Below are positions 1-10,400 of a stretch of 64,000 nt of DNA, one piece after another. The position numbers were made by a program, and so were the translations under genes. Origin of the DNA: Sphingobacteriales bacterium (GTDB taxonomy: Bacteria > Bacteroidota > Bacteroidia > Chitinophagales > UBA2359); the NCBI GenBank assembly GCA_016718845.1, contig JADKCK010000107.1, positions 5,166 through 69,165 of the forward strand, read 5' to 3'. A model generated the notes under the pieces. That model searched no databases, was not told the origin of the DNA, and was given only the letters and a program-made list of their open reading frames with translations. Each line of letters opens with the position of its first letter. Within the stretch, counting starts at the first letter, position 1.

Positions 1-286
1 AGTAGCGATACTTTTATCGCTTTGCAATGTCTGTTTTCATCTATCCAAAAACAAACAGGTTTTGGGCGATGCTTGGTGTTTTAGCAGTTGGGTTAGCACT
101 GGTAGCAGCGATACTTGTATCGCCTAAGCAATACGATGTAGTGATGTAGCGATGTAGTGATGTAGCGAAATGTTAGCACTGGTAGCAGCGATACTTGTAT
201 GGCAATTGGTATTACTGGTTAAGGTGCTTAAAAAAAAGACCAGCAAATGGATAAGCAATACATTTACTGGTCTTTTATGGGGTATG
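1..286. repeat. Non-coding repeat tract downstream of sucB
   Basis: No gene is visible here. A 29-base segment occurs twice without change (92-120 and 172-200), and a partial relative sits at the window edge. Between the copies lies a short tandem of GATGTAGTGATGTAGC (about 137-168). The tract lies just after the sucB stop, so it is 3' intergenic DNA. Its function is unknown. Confidence 0.6.
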
Positions 287-1564
287 TTAGATGTCTAAGA
301 ACAATTTAATGGGGTCTTCGAGTAGTTGTTTGATGCGTACTAAAAAGCTAACTGCCTCTTTGCCATCAATGATACGGTGGTCGTAGCTAAGGGCAAGGTA
401 CATCATGGGGCGTATTTTCACTTCGCCGGCAACAGCCATAGGTCGCTCTTGTATGGTGTGCATGCCTAATATAGCCGTTTGAGGTGGGTTGATGATAGGC
501 GTAGATAACAACGAGCCAAAAACGCCTCCGTTGGTGATGGTAAACGTTCCGCCGGTCATTTCTTCCATTGACAGTTTACCGTCGCGGGCTTTTGTGGCAA
601 CGTTTTTAATAGCCAGTTCAATACCTTGTAAAGTTAGCCCCTCTACGTTGCGTATTACGGGCACAACCAAGCCTTTATCGGTCGATACGGCAACGGATAT
701 ATCGGCATAATCGTGGTATTCGATGCTATCTTCATCGGCTAAGGAGGCATTAACAGCAGGGAACTCGAGTAGGGCAGTGGCGGCGGCTTTTGAGAAGAAG
801 GACATAAAGCCAAGCCCGATGCCGTGTTTTTTCTCGAAGGCTTCTTTGTATTTTTTGCGAAGGCTCATTATTTCGGTCAAATCTACTTCGTTAAAAGTAG
901 TGAGCATGGCGGTTTGGTTTTTAGCTTCTACCAATCGTTTGGCGATAGTTTTGCGCAGGCGGCTCATTTTTTCGCGTCGTTGGCTTCTTGCTCCGGCTTG
1001 TGGTGTTGGTGCTTGTGGTGTAGTTGTTTTTGTTTCGGGCGTGGTTATTTTTGCTTCGGGCGTAGTTGTTTTTTCTTGTGGTGCGGGTGTTTTTTGTTGT
1101 TGTTCGATGTAGATTTGTACATCTTCTTTGGTAATTCGTCCGTCGGGACCTGTGCCTTTTATGTTTTTGGGGTCTATGTTGGCTTCTTCCAACATTTTAG
1201 CGGCGGCGGGCGATGCGTGTCCGGTGGCGTAGGTTGTTTTTGTTTCGGTGCTGGGTGTTGTTGTTGTAGTTGTTTCTACAATAGTTTTTTGTGCAGTAGG
1301 TGGTGCGGTGTTGTTAGCTGCGGCGGCATCGGTGTTTATGGTACAGATGATGCTACCCACTTTCACGTCGTCGCCTTCGTTGGCTAAAAACTGGACGGTG
1401 CCGGCTGCTTCGGCGTTTAGTTCAAAGTTTGCTTTGTCCGATTCGAATTCGCAGAGCAAATCGTCCATAGCTACTACACTTCCGTTAGGTACTACTAATC
1501 GGGATAGGGTTACTTCGGTGATAGATTCACCAACGCTGGGAACTTTAATTTCGATGATAGGCAT
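287..1564 (-). CDS. sucB: 2-oxoglutarate dehydrogenase E2, dihydrolipoyl succinyltransferase
   Basis: This 425-aa protein is the core acyltransferase of the 2-oxoglutarate dehydrogenase complex in the TCA cycle, passing succinyl from lipoate to CoA. Residues 1-75 form one lipoyl domain with the lipoylated lysine at 44 (ESDKANFE). A Thr/Pro/Gln-rich linker follows. A peripheral subunit-binding domain (HASPAAAKMLEE...GPDGRITKEDV) lies near 115-150, then a second low-complexity linker. The catalytic domain runs to the C-terminus and carries the DHRxxDG motif with His396 and Asp400. One lipoyl domain and this length fit the succinyltransferase type better than pyruvate dehydrogenase E2. The matching E1 gene is on the same strand at 3984-6728, but two opposite-strand genes lie between. 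The product is cytoplasmic. The family is certain; the substrate is inferred from the sucA neighbour. Confidence 0.96.
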   Translation of the reverse strand: MPIIEIKVPSVGESITEVTLSRLVVPNGSVVAMDDLLCEFESDKANFELNAEAAGTVQFLANEGDDVKVGSIICTINTDAAAANNTAPPTAQKTIVETTTTTTPSTETKTTYATGHASPAAAKMLEEANIDPKNIKGTGPDGRITKEDVQIYIEQQQKTPAPQEKTTTPEAKITTPETKTTTPQAPTPQAGARSQRREKMSRLRKTIAKRLVEAKNQTAMLTTFNEVDLTEIMSLRKKYKEAFEKKHGIGLGFMSFFSKAAATALLEFPAVNASLADEDSIEYHDYADISVAVSTDKGLVVPVIRNVEGLTLQGIELAIKNVATKARDGKLSMEEMTGGTFTITNGGVFGSLLSTPIINPPQTAILGMHTIQERPMAVAGEVKIRPMMYLALSYDHRIIDGKEAVSFLVRIKQLLEDPIKLFLDI

Positions 1565-1996
1565 ATATTGACTGTTGTTGTTGTTAGGTAGAAAGATAGC
1601 ACAGAGTTGGGCGTAGGTCGTTGTTTTGTAGGGATAGCTACTTATTTAAGTTGGATTGAATGCTATTTGGGCGCGAAGTTACGAACTATTGGGCAATTTT
1701 TTATCTCTTAGCCCTATTAGTTTTGTAAAGATTGATTTGTACCTTGTAAACAAAACAATAACTGCCTGATTATGTGTGCAGCAAACGGGTAATTGTTGTT
1801 GGATTTAGTTGGCACACAAGCATAAATTTGAGGCAAAGATACCCCAAAATGGCAAATAAACAAAAATAACGACTCGAAATAAGTGTTTTGTTGAAAAAAA
1901 GAGGTAACTTTGTATTGTTTAAACACGCACATTTGCATTGCTTTTTGTAAAGTAGCCTTTGTGTGTGTTATCTTAATTAGCTAAACAACAAAAAGC
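1565..1996. promoter_or_regulatory. Divergent intergenic region with a candidate promoter
   Basis: This is the divergent spacer between sucB (minus) and the small plus-strand gene. A Bacteroidota-type -7 box TAACTTTG lies at 1905-1912 on the plus strand, about 85 bases before the next start, but no TTG sits at the usual spacing. On the minus strand a weaker TATCTTTC is found near 1599-1606, ahead of sucB. Nothing else was recognised. Confidence 0.3.
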
Positions 1997-2221
1997 ATGA
2001 AACAGAAGAAAATAATAGGCAAGATAAAGTACGAAAACCTCGAAACGGGCGTTTGGTACTTGGTAGATAAACGCTATAAAAAATGGCGGATTGACGATAT
2101 TCCAACTGCATTAAAGGTCGAAGGTCTTAAAATTGAGGCTTTAGTAGAAAAGATAGCACCAACATTCTCTATTTTTATGACGGGCAGTTCGATAAAAATA
2201 GTGTCGTATACGCTGCTATAA
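1997..2221 (+). CDS. Small conserved-looking protein, possible OB-fold
   Basis: This 74-aa basic protein is not assigned to a named family. The pattern (an N-terminal beta strand GKIKYENLETGVWYLV, then a short 'LP..L...GL.IE' stretch and a final SIFMTGSSIKIV strand) resembles small OB-like proteins described only as hypothetical. It has no signal peptide or membrane segment, so it is probably cytoplasmic. It sits 43 bases upstream of the subtilase gene on the same strand and may be co-transcribed with it. The ATG start follows an A-rich leader without an obvious ribosome binding site, as is usual in this phylum. Confidence 0.65.
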   Translation: MKQKKIIGKIKYENLETGVWYLVDKRYKKWRIDDIPTALKVEGLKIEALVEKIAPTFSIFMTGSSIKIVSYTLL

Positions 2222-2264
2222 TCCCAATTTAATAATCCTATTTTTGTAACCTAAAAATACAACC

Positions 2265-3815
2265 ATGTTTGCTACACTTTACGCCTTATCGTTTATAGCG
2301 CTTGCCATTTCGATAGTACTTTGGTTTTTCTTTCAGAAAAACATACTGGGCAAGAAAATCCCACAATATTTATTTGCCTTTTCTTTGGTGTCCTATCTAA
2401 TTTCGTTTGTTTTTGTAGAAGATGTACTAAGCCATAAATTACTGTGGCTATTGCCCCGCGAGTTGTTGGGCTTGTTGGTAACTACCTATTTGTCAAAAAA
2501 AATGTCAAGCAGAGGCATTAATCACTTGTATTTGGTGGTAGGCATTATATTAGGTAGCTATTACAGCTATTACAATACCCTTAAAAGTAGTTTCGTTTCA
2601 TCATCATCTGCCCCTAATATAGAGGTAGCTACTAATGCCGAGATACTGTTTGATATTAAAAACCCCGCCGAACTTACTGAATTAACAAAGATGTTGTCGG
2701 TATATGAAGTGAAGGTAAAAAAAGCTTTCCCAGAGGTGATAAATACCGAAATTACAGAATTAGACGATTATTATGTGGTTGATGTGCCAACAAAATACGA
2801 AGGTAAACTAAACGAAATACTATCGTTGTTGCACAAAAGCGGTAAAACAGACGATGAAGAGCTAAACGAAGTGCTTTCGTTAGACCCTAACGAGCTAAAA
2901 ACACAAAAACGAGCTAAATTGTTGTCTACCTCAAATTATGCCATTAACGACCCTCATTTAGATGAACTTTGGGCATTTGACCAAATGAATTTCAAGGAGT
3001 TTTACAGCTATGTAAATACGGCTAAGATAGTACCGCAAAAAAAAGCCAAAGTTGCTATTCTCGATACAGGTGTTGATGCTAATCACGAGGACATAAAGGA
3101 CAACTTTTTTTCGATAAATAGCCAATACGATATTGATAAACAAAGCCACGGAACCCATTGTGCAGGCATTGCGGCGGCTACCTCTAACAATCAGTTGGGT
3201 ATTGCATCGTTTGCTACAGCAGGTAATTTTGTGCAAGTAACCAGTATAAAAGTTTTGGACGATAATGGTATGGGTACCGAACAAAGTATCATAGCGGGCA
3301 TCATAGAAGCAGCAGATAACAAGGTTGATGTTATTTCCATGTCGTTGGGTGGTCCCAAAAGGGCAGAAAAACAACGAGCTTACGATGTTGCCATTAAATA
3401 TGCCAACGATAAAGGTGCTATTGTGGTAGTAGCAGCGGGCAACGAAGGGCAAAATGCTAAAAAGGTAGTTCCGGCAAGTTGCAAGGGGGTAATTACTGTT
3501 TCGGCTGTTGATAATCAGCTTAAAAAAGCTAGTTTTTCTAATTGGGTTACGGATATTAGTTATGGCATAGCGGCTCCGGGTGTAAATATATACTCTACTA
3601 TCCCCAACAATCAGTACAAGTCGAATAGCGGAACCTCGATGGCAACGCCTTATGTGGCAGGTATAGTAGGCATCATGAAAGCCATAAACCCATTGCTTAC
3701 TACCCAAGATGTGTATGAAATACTACATTCAACAGGTATCGAAACACAAAACACCAAAGAAACAGGGCGATTTATACAGCCTTACGAGGTGTTGAAAAAG
3801 TTTAATAATCCCTAA
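2265..3815 (+). CDS. Membrane-anchored S8 (subtilisin-like) serine peptidase
   Basis: This 516-aa peptidase has an unusual N-terminus: about four hydrophobic segments in the first 105 residues (around 3-24, 34-52, 58-76 and 87-104) instead of a cleavable signal peptide. A linker or propeptide-like region follows to about 255. The S8 catalytic triad is complete: Asp267 (AILDTGVD), His295 (HGTHCAGIAAA) and Ser458 (GTSMATPYVAG), with the oxyanion region VVAAGNEG between His and Ser. The protein stops soon after the catalytic domain and has no T9SS sorting domain, so it is probably held in the inner membrane; the side on which the protease faces is not clear. A TATTTTTG box at 2239-2246 could act as a promoter just before the start. 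Its substrate is unknown. Confidence 0.88.
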   Translation: MFATLYALSFIALAISIVLWFFFQKNILGKKIPQYLFAFSLVSYLISFVFVEDVLSHKLLWLLPRELLGLLVTTYLSKKMSSRGINHLYLVVGIILGSYYSYYNTLKSSFVSSSSAPNIEVATNAEILFDIKNPAELTELTKMLSVYEVKVKKAFPEVINTEITELDDYYVVDVPTKYEGKLNEILSLLHKSGKTDDEELNEVLSLDPNELKTQKRAKLLSTSNYAINDPHLDELWAFDQMNFKEFYSYVNTAKIVPQKKAKVAILDTGVDANHEDIKDNFFSINSQYDIDKQSHGTHCAGIAAATSNNQLGIASFATAGNFVQVTSIKVLDDNGMGTEQSIIAGIIEAADNKVDVISMSLGGPKRAEKQRAYDVAIKYANDKGAIVVVAAGNEGQNAKKVVPASCKGVITVSAVDNQLKKASFSNWVTDISYGIAAPGVNIYSTIPNNQYKSNSGTSMATPYVAGIVGIMKAINPLLTTQDVYEILHSTGIETQNTKETGRFIQPYEVLKKFNNP

Positions 3816-3932
3816 ATATAAGCGCTCGGTTGCAGGCTATATATTGCCATTTTGATGTGAATATTGAAAAGTGCTTTATTTAGCCAGAAATTTCACTTCT
3901 GAGCTGTAGCGGAGAGTCGAAAATCGATATCA

Positions 3933-3969
3933 AAAACACCTGTTAGGTTTTAATCCCAACAGGTGTTTT
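3933..3969. terminator. Bidirectional terminator between the subtilase and sucA
   Basis: A perfect 12-bp stem (3933-3944 with 3958-3969) is flanked by A and T runs, so it could stop transcription from both converging genes. It starts 118 bases after the subtilase stop and ends 15 bases before the sucA stop codon on the other strand. Confidence 0.8.
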
Positions 3970-3983
3970 GGTATTTTTAGCTA

Positions 3984-6728
3984 CTAAGCAAACGTTTGCT
4001 GTATGATGTCGGCTTGTTCGGCGGCGTGTTTTTTGGCGAAACCTGTGGCGGGCGATGCACTTGCTGCCCTGCCTATGTAGCGCAGTTTTAGGTCGGGTAG
4101 GTTTTGGTTGATGAACGACCATGCCCCTGCGTTAGCGGGTTCTTCTTGCACCCAAACAAACTCGGTTTTTTTGGGATAACGGGCAACAATGTCGTTTAGT
4201 TGTTTGTGGGCGATGGGGTAAAGTTGTTCTAGGCGTACTAAGGCTATGTCGGTTATGTTGTTTTCGGTGCGGTATTTTTGTAAATCTTGCCAAATTTTAC
4301 CAGAGCATAACACAACACGGCGCACTTTTTTGGTATTTTCGATGGTGTGGTCGTCTATTATTTCGCGGAAACGGGTATTATCCATCACGTCAAAAATGCT
4401 TGATTCGTAAACCCTAAGCATTGATTTGGGGGTCATGATTATCAATGGTTTACGGAAAGGGCGGTGTTGTTGGCGGCGCAGTGCATGAAACAAATTGGCG
4501 GGTTCGGTGATGTTAGCTACGCAGATGTTGTCTTCGGCGCAAAGTTGCAAAAAGCGTTCGAGGCGTGCGCTTGAGTGTTCGGGTCCTTGCCCTTCGTAGC
4601 CATGTGGTAGCAGCATAACAATACCGCTCATACGTTGCCATTTGCTTTCGGACGAGGCAACAAATTGGTCGATGATGATTTGAGCACCATTGGCAAAGTC
4701 GCCAAATTGGGCTTCCCAGATTGTTAGGGTATCGGGCGATGCGAGGGAGTAGCCATACTCGAAGCCTAAAACGGCGTACTCGGATAAAAAGGAGTTGTAG
4801 ATTAGAAACTTACCTTGTTTATCTGCCAAGTTGTTTAGTCGGTTGTATTCTTGGGCGGTTTCTTCGTCGAACAATACAGCGTGGCGGTGCGAGAATGTAC
4901 CGCGTTTAACATCTTGTCCGCTCATGCGCACGTTTTGACCTTCGAGCAACAACGAGCCGTAAGCCATTAGTTCGGCGGCAGCCCAGTTAAGGGTTTTGTT
5001 GTCGCGCATGGTTTTGCGGTTTTGCTCAATTTGGCGTTGTGCTTTGGGTAGTGGATGAAAATCGGTTGGGATAATTGATAAACCTTCGGCAAGTTGATTA
5101 ATTGTTTCTTTAGACAAACCTGTTATGGGCGATTGCTCAAAATCGGTTGGTACAGAACGGCGCAGTGCTTTCCATGCCAATTCGGGTTCTTGGTAGGTAT
5201 AAGGCAGTTGTTTTTGTTTGGTTAGGTCAAGGTCTACTTGAAGTTGTTGCCAAAATTCTTTGTCCATTTCTTGGGCAATTTGGGCATCAATTTCGCCGCG
5301 TTGTGTTAATGTTTCGGAGTATAAGTCGCGCGGGTTTTTGAGTTTGGCAATTAGTTTATAGAGTGTGGGTTGGGTAAATTGTGGGTCGTCGCCCTCGTTA
5401 TGTCCATATTTGCGGTAGCACACCATGTCGATAAACACATCGGTATTAAATTTTTGGCGATACTCGGTGGCTAATTCGCACACAAAAATAACGGCTTCTA
5501 CATCATCGCCATTGACATGAAAAACGGGTGCTTTGATAATTTGTGCCAAGCTGGTCGAGTAGTCTGCCGAGCGTGCATCTTCGAAGTTGGTGGTAAATCC
5601 TATTTGGTTATTAATTACAAAATGAACGGTACCGCCTGTATAGTAGCCTTCGAGTTGTGACATTTGCAATATTTCGTACACTACACCTTGCCCTGCTACG
5701 GCTGCATCGCCATGTATTAGTATGGGCAATATTTTGTTGCGGTTGTGTGCATAAACGCCATCGGTTTTGGCTCTTGCAAAACCTTCCACAACGGGGTCGG
5801 CAGCCTCTAAGTGCGAGGGGTTAGGCACTAATTTTAGGTAAATTTGTTTGCCTTTATCTGTTTCCATCAACGATGAGTAACCTAAATGGTATTTTACATC
5901 GCCCGAGCCCATGGTAGAGTTTTGGGGTACATCGCCTTCAAATTCGGTAAATACATTTGAGTAGCTTTTGCCCATAATGTTTACCAGCACGTTTAATCGT
6001 CCGCGATGAGCCATACCTATTACTATTTCTTCTACCTCGTTTTCTGATGCTTTGTTGATAATGGCATCAAGGGCAGGAATGGTGGTTTCGCCACCTTCGA
6101 GCGAAAAGCGTTTTTGTCCAACAAACTTTTGGTGTAAAAAGCGCTCAAACACCACGGTTTCGTTTAGTTTGTGCAAGATGCGCATTTTTTGTTCGTTTTT
6201 AAATCCGTATCCTTTTACGCGGTTTTCAAAACGTTCTTTAAGCCATTGTTGGGCTTCGGGATTGGTAATATAACCATACTCAATGCCAATAGAGCCGCAA
6301 TAGAGTATTTCTAATTGTTCGATAATTTGGGCAAGTGTGGCATTAGCTAATCCAATTTCGCTACCTACGGCAAATGTTTGTGGTAGGTCGGCATCGGTTA
6401 AGCCATAATCTTTTAGGGCTAAGTGTTCGTTTCTGTTGCGGCGGGGGCGTACAGGATTAGTTTTTGCCAATAAGTGTCCTTTGTGGCGATATCCGTTTAT
6501 TAGGCTAAATACTTTTAGTTCTTTTGCTAAGGTTGCTGCATCGGTGGCATGGTTTGCTGTTTGATTGCTTGCTGTGCTGCTACCGTTTTGGTAGTTTGTG
6601 GCGAATTCAAATCCCTCAAAAAAGCTACGCCATTGGTTATCTACCGAGTTAGCGTCGGTTTGATAATCGCGGTAAAGGGCATCTATGTAGGAGGGGTGTG
6701 CGTTGGATATGTACGAATAACTGCTCAT
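3984..6728 (-). CDS. sucA: 2-oxoglutarate dehydrogenase E1 component
   Basis: This 914-aa thiamine-diphosphate enzyme decarboxylates 2-oxoglutarate and hands succinyl to the lipoyl group of SucB. The N-terminal segment (SYISNAHPSYIDALYRDYQ, then WRSFFEGF by residue 40) is the typical E2-binding tail of this family. Cofactor motifs include GMAHRGRLN (238-246), HGDAAVAGQG (339-348) and NNQIGFTT (373-380). The pyrimidine-domain motif LLPHGYEGQGPEHSSARLER is present in the C-terminal half. The length is normal for the family and the frame is intact. The first ATG was chosen because the conserved N-terminal helix starts immediately after it. The gene is separated from sucB by two plus-strand genes, so the common sucAB operon is not formed here. 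Confidence 0.97.
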   Translation of the reverse strand: MSSYSYISNAHPSYIDALYRDYQTDANSVDNQWRSFFEGFEFATNYQNGSSTASNQTANHATDAATLAKELKVFSLINGYRHKGHLLAKTNPVRPRRNRNEHLALKDYGLTDADLPQTFAVGSEIGLANATLAQIIEQLEILYCGSIGIEYGYITNPEAQQWLKERFENRVKGYGFKNEQKMRILHKLNETVVFERFLHQKFVGQKRFSLEGGETTIPALDAIINKASENEVEEIVIGMAHRGRLNVLVNIMGKSYSNVFTEFEGDVPQNSTMGSGDVKYHLGYSSLMETDKGKQIYLKLVPNPSHLEAADPVVEGFARAKTDGVYAHNRNKILPILIHGDAAVAGQGVVYEILQMSQLEGYYTGGTVHFVINNQIGFTTNFEDARSADYSTSLAQIIKAPVFHVNGDDVEAVIFVCELATEYRQKFNTDVFIDMVCYRKYGHNEGDDPQFTQPTLYKLIAKLKNPRDLYSETLTQRGEIDAQIAQEMDKEFWQQLQVDLDLTKQKQLPYTYQEPELAWKALRRSVPTDFEQSPITGLSKETINQLAEGLSIIPTDFHPLPKAQRQIEQNRKTMRDNKTLNWAAAELMAYGSLLLEGQNVRMSGQDVKRGTFSHRHAVLFDEETAQEYNRLNNLADKQGKFLIYNSFLSEYAVLGFEYGYSLASPDTLTIWEAQFGDFANGAQIIIDQFVASSESKWQRMSGIVMLLPHGYEGQGPEHSSARLERFLQLCAEDNICVANITEPANLFHALRRQQHRPFRKPLIIMTPKSMLRVYESSIFDVMDNTRFREIIDDHTIENTKKVRRVVLCSGKIWQDLQKYRTENNITDIALVRLEQLYPIAHKQLNDIVARYPKKTEFVWVQEEPANAGAWSFINQNLPDLKLRYIGRAASASPATGFAKKHAAEQADIIQQTFA

Positions 6729-6899
6729 GTGTTTGGGCTAAATGTAAATTGATTGGTTAGATAATTAGGGCATGACTAAAAAACGTGCAAATATCGGAGT
6801 TTTTTGTTAAAATTGGTGTGTTTGTCAAGTTTTTTTTACTTAAGATAGCTGTAAAAGGGCTACGGGCTGCAAGCTACTTACTTTGCACAAGATGTTAAC

Positions 6900-7430
6900 T
6901 TACCACCCCATTTTAGTTGTCAAGTTTTGTATGTGTGCCAAATGATGATTTGAGTGCCAAGCATACATGGCAGTAGCTATATCGATGGTAAATAATTTTG
7001 TGTGTTGCGGATGTTTAAAGGTGCGTTGTCGTTGGGTGGCATTTAGGCTGTTTAGCAAAACCGTCCAGCGTTGGTGTAAACCTGTTAATATTTGCAGCGA
7101 TGGCTCTATGGGCATAGTTTTGGCATCGGGTGTTTCTGCCCAAAGTTCTTCGGGGTAGGGTTTTATGGTAGGTTCGGTTTGGGTTAGGGCAAATTTAAAG
7201 CGGCAAAACGAGTTGATGTGGCTATCTGCCAAATGATGTACTACTTGTCTAATTGTCCAACCATCGGGGCGGTAAGGGGTATCTAACTGTGTGTTGTTTA
7301 GCGGCAGCACTAATAACTCAAGGCGCTGCGGCAATGCCTCAATATCGGCTACATATTGTTGATATTGTTGGTCGGTAATGTTTTCGGGAAAAACAAATGT
7401 ACCAATCGGGAAACGTAAATGGGCTATCAT
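6900..7430 (-). CDS. DinB/YfiT-type putative metal-dependent hydrolase (BstA-like)
   Basis: This 176-aa four-helix-bundle protein of the DinB superfamily closely follows the YfiT/BstA pattern: an N-terminal LRFPIGTFVFPE, then DTPYRPDGWTIRQVVHHLADSH, and a C-terminal YAWHSNHHLAHI. The three expected metal-ligand histidines are provided by VHHLADSH and WHSNHHLAH. BstA of Firmicutes transfers bacillithiol to electrophiles. Many Bacteroidota carry this family, but the thiol used here cannot be told from sequence. The gene starts 31 bases after the helicase gene ends and is probably co-transcribed with it. The product is cytoplasmic, with no signal peptide. Confidence 0.88.
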   Translation of the reverse strand: MIAHLRFPIGTFVFPENITDQQYQQYVADIEALPQRLELLVLPLNNTQLDTPYRPDGWTIRQVVHHLADSHINSFCRFKFALTQTEPTIKPYPEELWAETPDAKTMPIEPSLQILTGLHQRWTVLLNSLNATQRQRTFKHPQHTKLFTIDIATAMYAWHSNHHLAHIQNLTTKMGW

Positions 7431-7461
7431 AGACGATGACTTATTGATTGATGAGGTGGAA

Positions 7462-10400
7462 TTAATCTTCCAAAAACTGCAAAAGGGCGTTGTAGATGGG
7501 GCTTTGACTTAGTATTTCGGAGCAACCAACTATAACTAAATGCTCGCGGGCGCGGGTAATAGCCACGTTTAGTTTTTTATCTACCGTTCCGTCGTCGTTT
7601 AGTACGTGTAGGTTTTTTAGTTGATACGCATTGTTAACTGCCATGGATATGATGATGATTCGGCGTTGGCTACCCTGATACCTTTCGACGGTATCAACCG
7701 TAACAAGGTTGTACAAACGGGGCGATTTTTCTAATAAACGGCTTCGTATTTCGGCAATTTGCGCCCTATAAGGGGTTATTACGCCCAATGTTTCGGTGTC
7801 AAAATCGGCTTCGAATAGTTCGTAAGCCTCCATGATTAGTTGCACTACCGTGTCGGCTTCGCTTAGGTTAACGTTGCGTCGGTTTTCGGCTTGGGTGTTG
7901 ATAAATGCCATGCGCGATTTCCCAAAAATATCGTGTTTTATGTCTAATGGCTCATGTTGCCAATCGGCAAGGGTTTGTAGGTTGTTGTTGTAGTATTGTT
8001 TGTTCGGGAAAGTTAGTATATCGGCGTGCATCCGTCCTTGGTCTTTTAGCATACCGTAGGCGTGTGTCCAGCCGTTTTTTTGGCAGTTTTCTAACAGCCG
8101 TTCAAACATAGAGCGGGCTAAATTGTGTATGCCAATGGCGTGCAGATGCTCGGATTGTGCTGGTATAACACTATCGTTGGTGCTTGGGTCGTTTTGGGTG
8201 ACAACAGCGGGTAGTTGTTTTTCATCGCCAATAAGCACAAATTTATCTACACTACCCAAAATGCCAATAATTTGGGGTTCTAAAAGTTGCGATGCCTCGT
8301 CGATGATGGCGGTTGTAAAATGCAGGTGTTCGTGTAAATCGGGGTTGCGCTGACAGGTTAGTACAGTGCCTACAAAAATACGGCAGGTTTCTATCAGGCG
8401 TTTAATATCGTTGAGGGGTTTGTTGCGGGCATGTTTCGACAGTAGGGCTTCTTTATAGTCGGTGGTTTCGGAGTGACCTAATCGCAAAAAGAAGGGTTTA
8501 TCGGGTATTAGTTCTATTGCTTCGCAAATTTCATCGACGGCGCGGTTGGTATAAGCCAACAAAATAATTTTTTCGGATGGATTATTTAGTAAATTTATGA
8601 CCAACTCTTTTAGCATTACTTTTGTTTTGCCAGTGCCGGGCGGACCTTGCAACAAAAAGTAATCTTTGGCTGCCAAAATTTGGTTAAGCAGATGTACTTG
8701 TTGGAGTTTTAATTCTTGGGCGGTTACGGGTATGTGGTTAGGGTTATATTTGGGTGCTTGTAAACCTAGCAGTAGGTTGCGTTTTTCGGGTTGTTTGCCC
8801 AAAAAATCTAGTAAAGAAACGTACATAGCGCCAAACCCTATTTCGGCTAATTCGGGTTCAACTGCCCAGTATTCGTATTGGGTAAAATAGGTGGTGTCGA
8901 AATAGGGGTTAAAAGGTGCAATAATTAGCTCGGTGCTGTTATTGTCTTTTATGCTACACTTTATAACTTGGTGTTGGGTGGGCTGTAGCGATTGGTCGGT
9001 GTTGTGTGGATAAAGCAGTATAAAATCGCCTGTTCGGAAGGTAGAGATGGGCAGTGTTCGGTTGGGTGTTTTAAAAAGCGGAGTTGTTTGTTGCCGTTAT
9101 CGTCCAAAAAAAGTTCGTTAAATTGTAAAAAAGCGATAATGCTGTGCGATTGTTCTTTGGTTGACAATGAGTTGTTCCAGAGTGCTGCAAAGCCTTCGCT
9201 GTTGCGCTCGTTGTTAGCACCTACCTTGGCTACTCGTTGTTCGCGGGCGGTAAATCGCACATACTCGTAAAAATAATCACGTTCTAGTGGCGTTGCATCG
9301 TCGAGATTTTTGCGAATTTGACTACATCATTAATTTGGTTTTGCCACAAACCGTTGTCTTGGAATTTACTAATTGATATAGCATCGAGTACTTTTTTAGG
9401 CTCGATGGTTAGCTGGTGTTCAAAAAAAACGATGTAGTTTCTTATTTTCAGTAGGCTTCGTTTGGTGTTGGTATCGTTTGGCGAGTTGCGCAGGGGGTTG
9501 TGGTTTGGTGCCGATGCCGAGTACAAGATAGAGCTTGTACCGGTACGTTGCGGGTTGGCACTTTCGAGCAATAAGCTGTAGCAGGCGGCTTGATAGGCAT
9601 CTTTTTCGTCAATATCTTTACCAAAATTTTTAGGGTCGCGGCTTGTTTTTAACTCAATAACGTCTTGTCGGTTGGGTTGGTCTTCGTATTCAACAAGCAG
9701 GTCTAAGCGTCCGCGCAAACCAAAGACCTCGGACAAAAAGGTAGGTTCGAGCAGTAGTTTATGGTTTTTGTATTGGGTTAAAAAGTCGTTGTGAAGGGTT
9801 AAGAAATGAGCCTGAGCCTCGTGTATAACTTGGTTTTTCATTTCTTGGGTTAGCACCAAGGCATAAAAAGGGCTACTAGCTACTTGGTTGTCAAATATCT
9901 CGGCGGCGCTTAGGCTTTCGCCCATAAAGTATTGGTCGAGGTAGATGTTAACCATGTTTCCTTTCACAAAATGTATGTTGGTTGATTGTCCTCCCTGAAA
10001 TTTTTGCACTAAATAATATAAGGGGTTGGCGCTAAACCTAAGCCTACAACCGGCAATGGTAGAGGCATCAATCAGGTAATCGGGGTCGAGGACAACTAAG
10101 GTGTCGGCAGATGCGGTATAAACGGGTATTTCTTTGTCGGCATCGGCATCATCAACAATTGCTTCTTTGGTTAGCAGTTGGGTAAAATTGATGCGGGCAT
10201 ATTGCCAAAGGATAGATTGAAGGTAGGTAAAATCTTGCCAAAGATACACGTAAACCTTAGTATAGTTGTCGGTTGAGCAGGTTAATCTAAAAAACGAGCG
10301 GTTGTTGTGGGTGCTTGTTTTTACTTTGCCAATGTGTGTTACTACGGCTTTTAGCAGGGGTATGGTATCGGCATCGTTGATTTGTTCGGTGGCTAAATCT

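Noticed and set aside
2958..3707. Long antisense frame inside the subtilase gene
   Set aside because: It lies wholly opposite a gene with an intact catalytic triad and its translation has no domain pattern.
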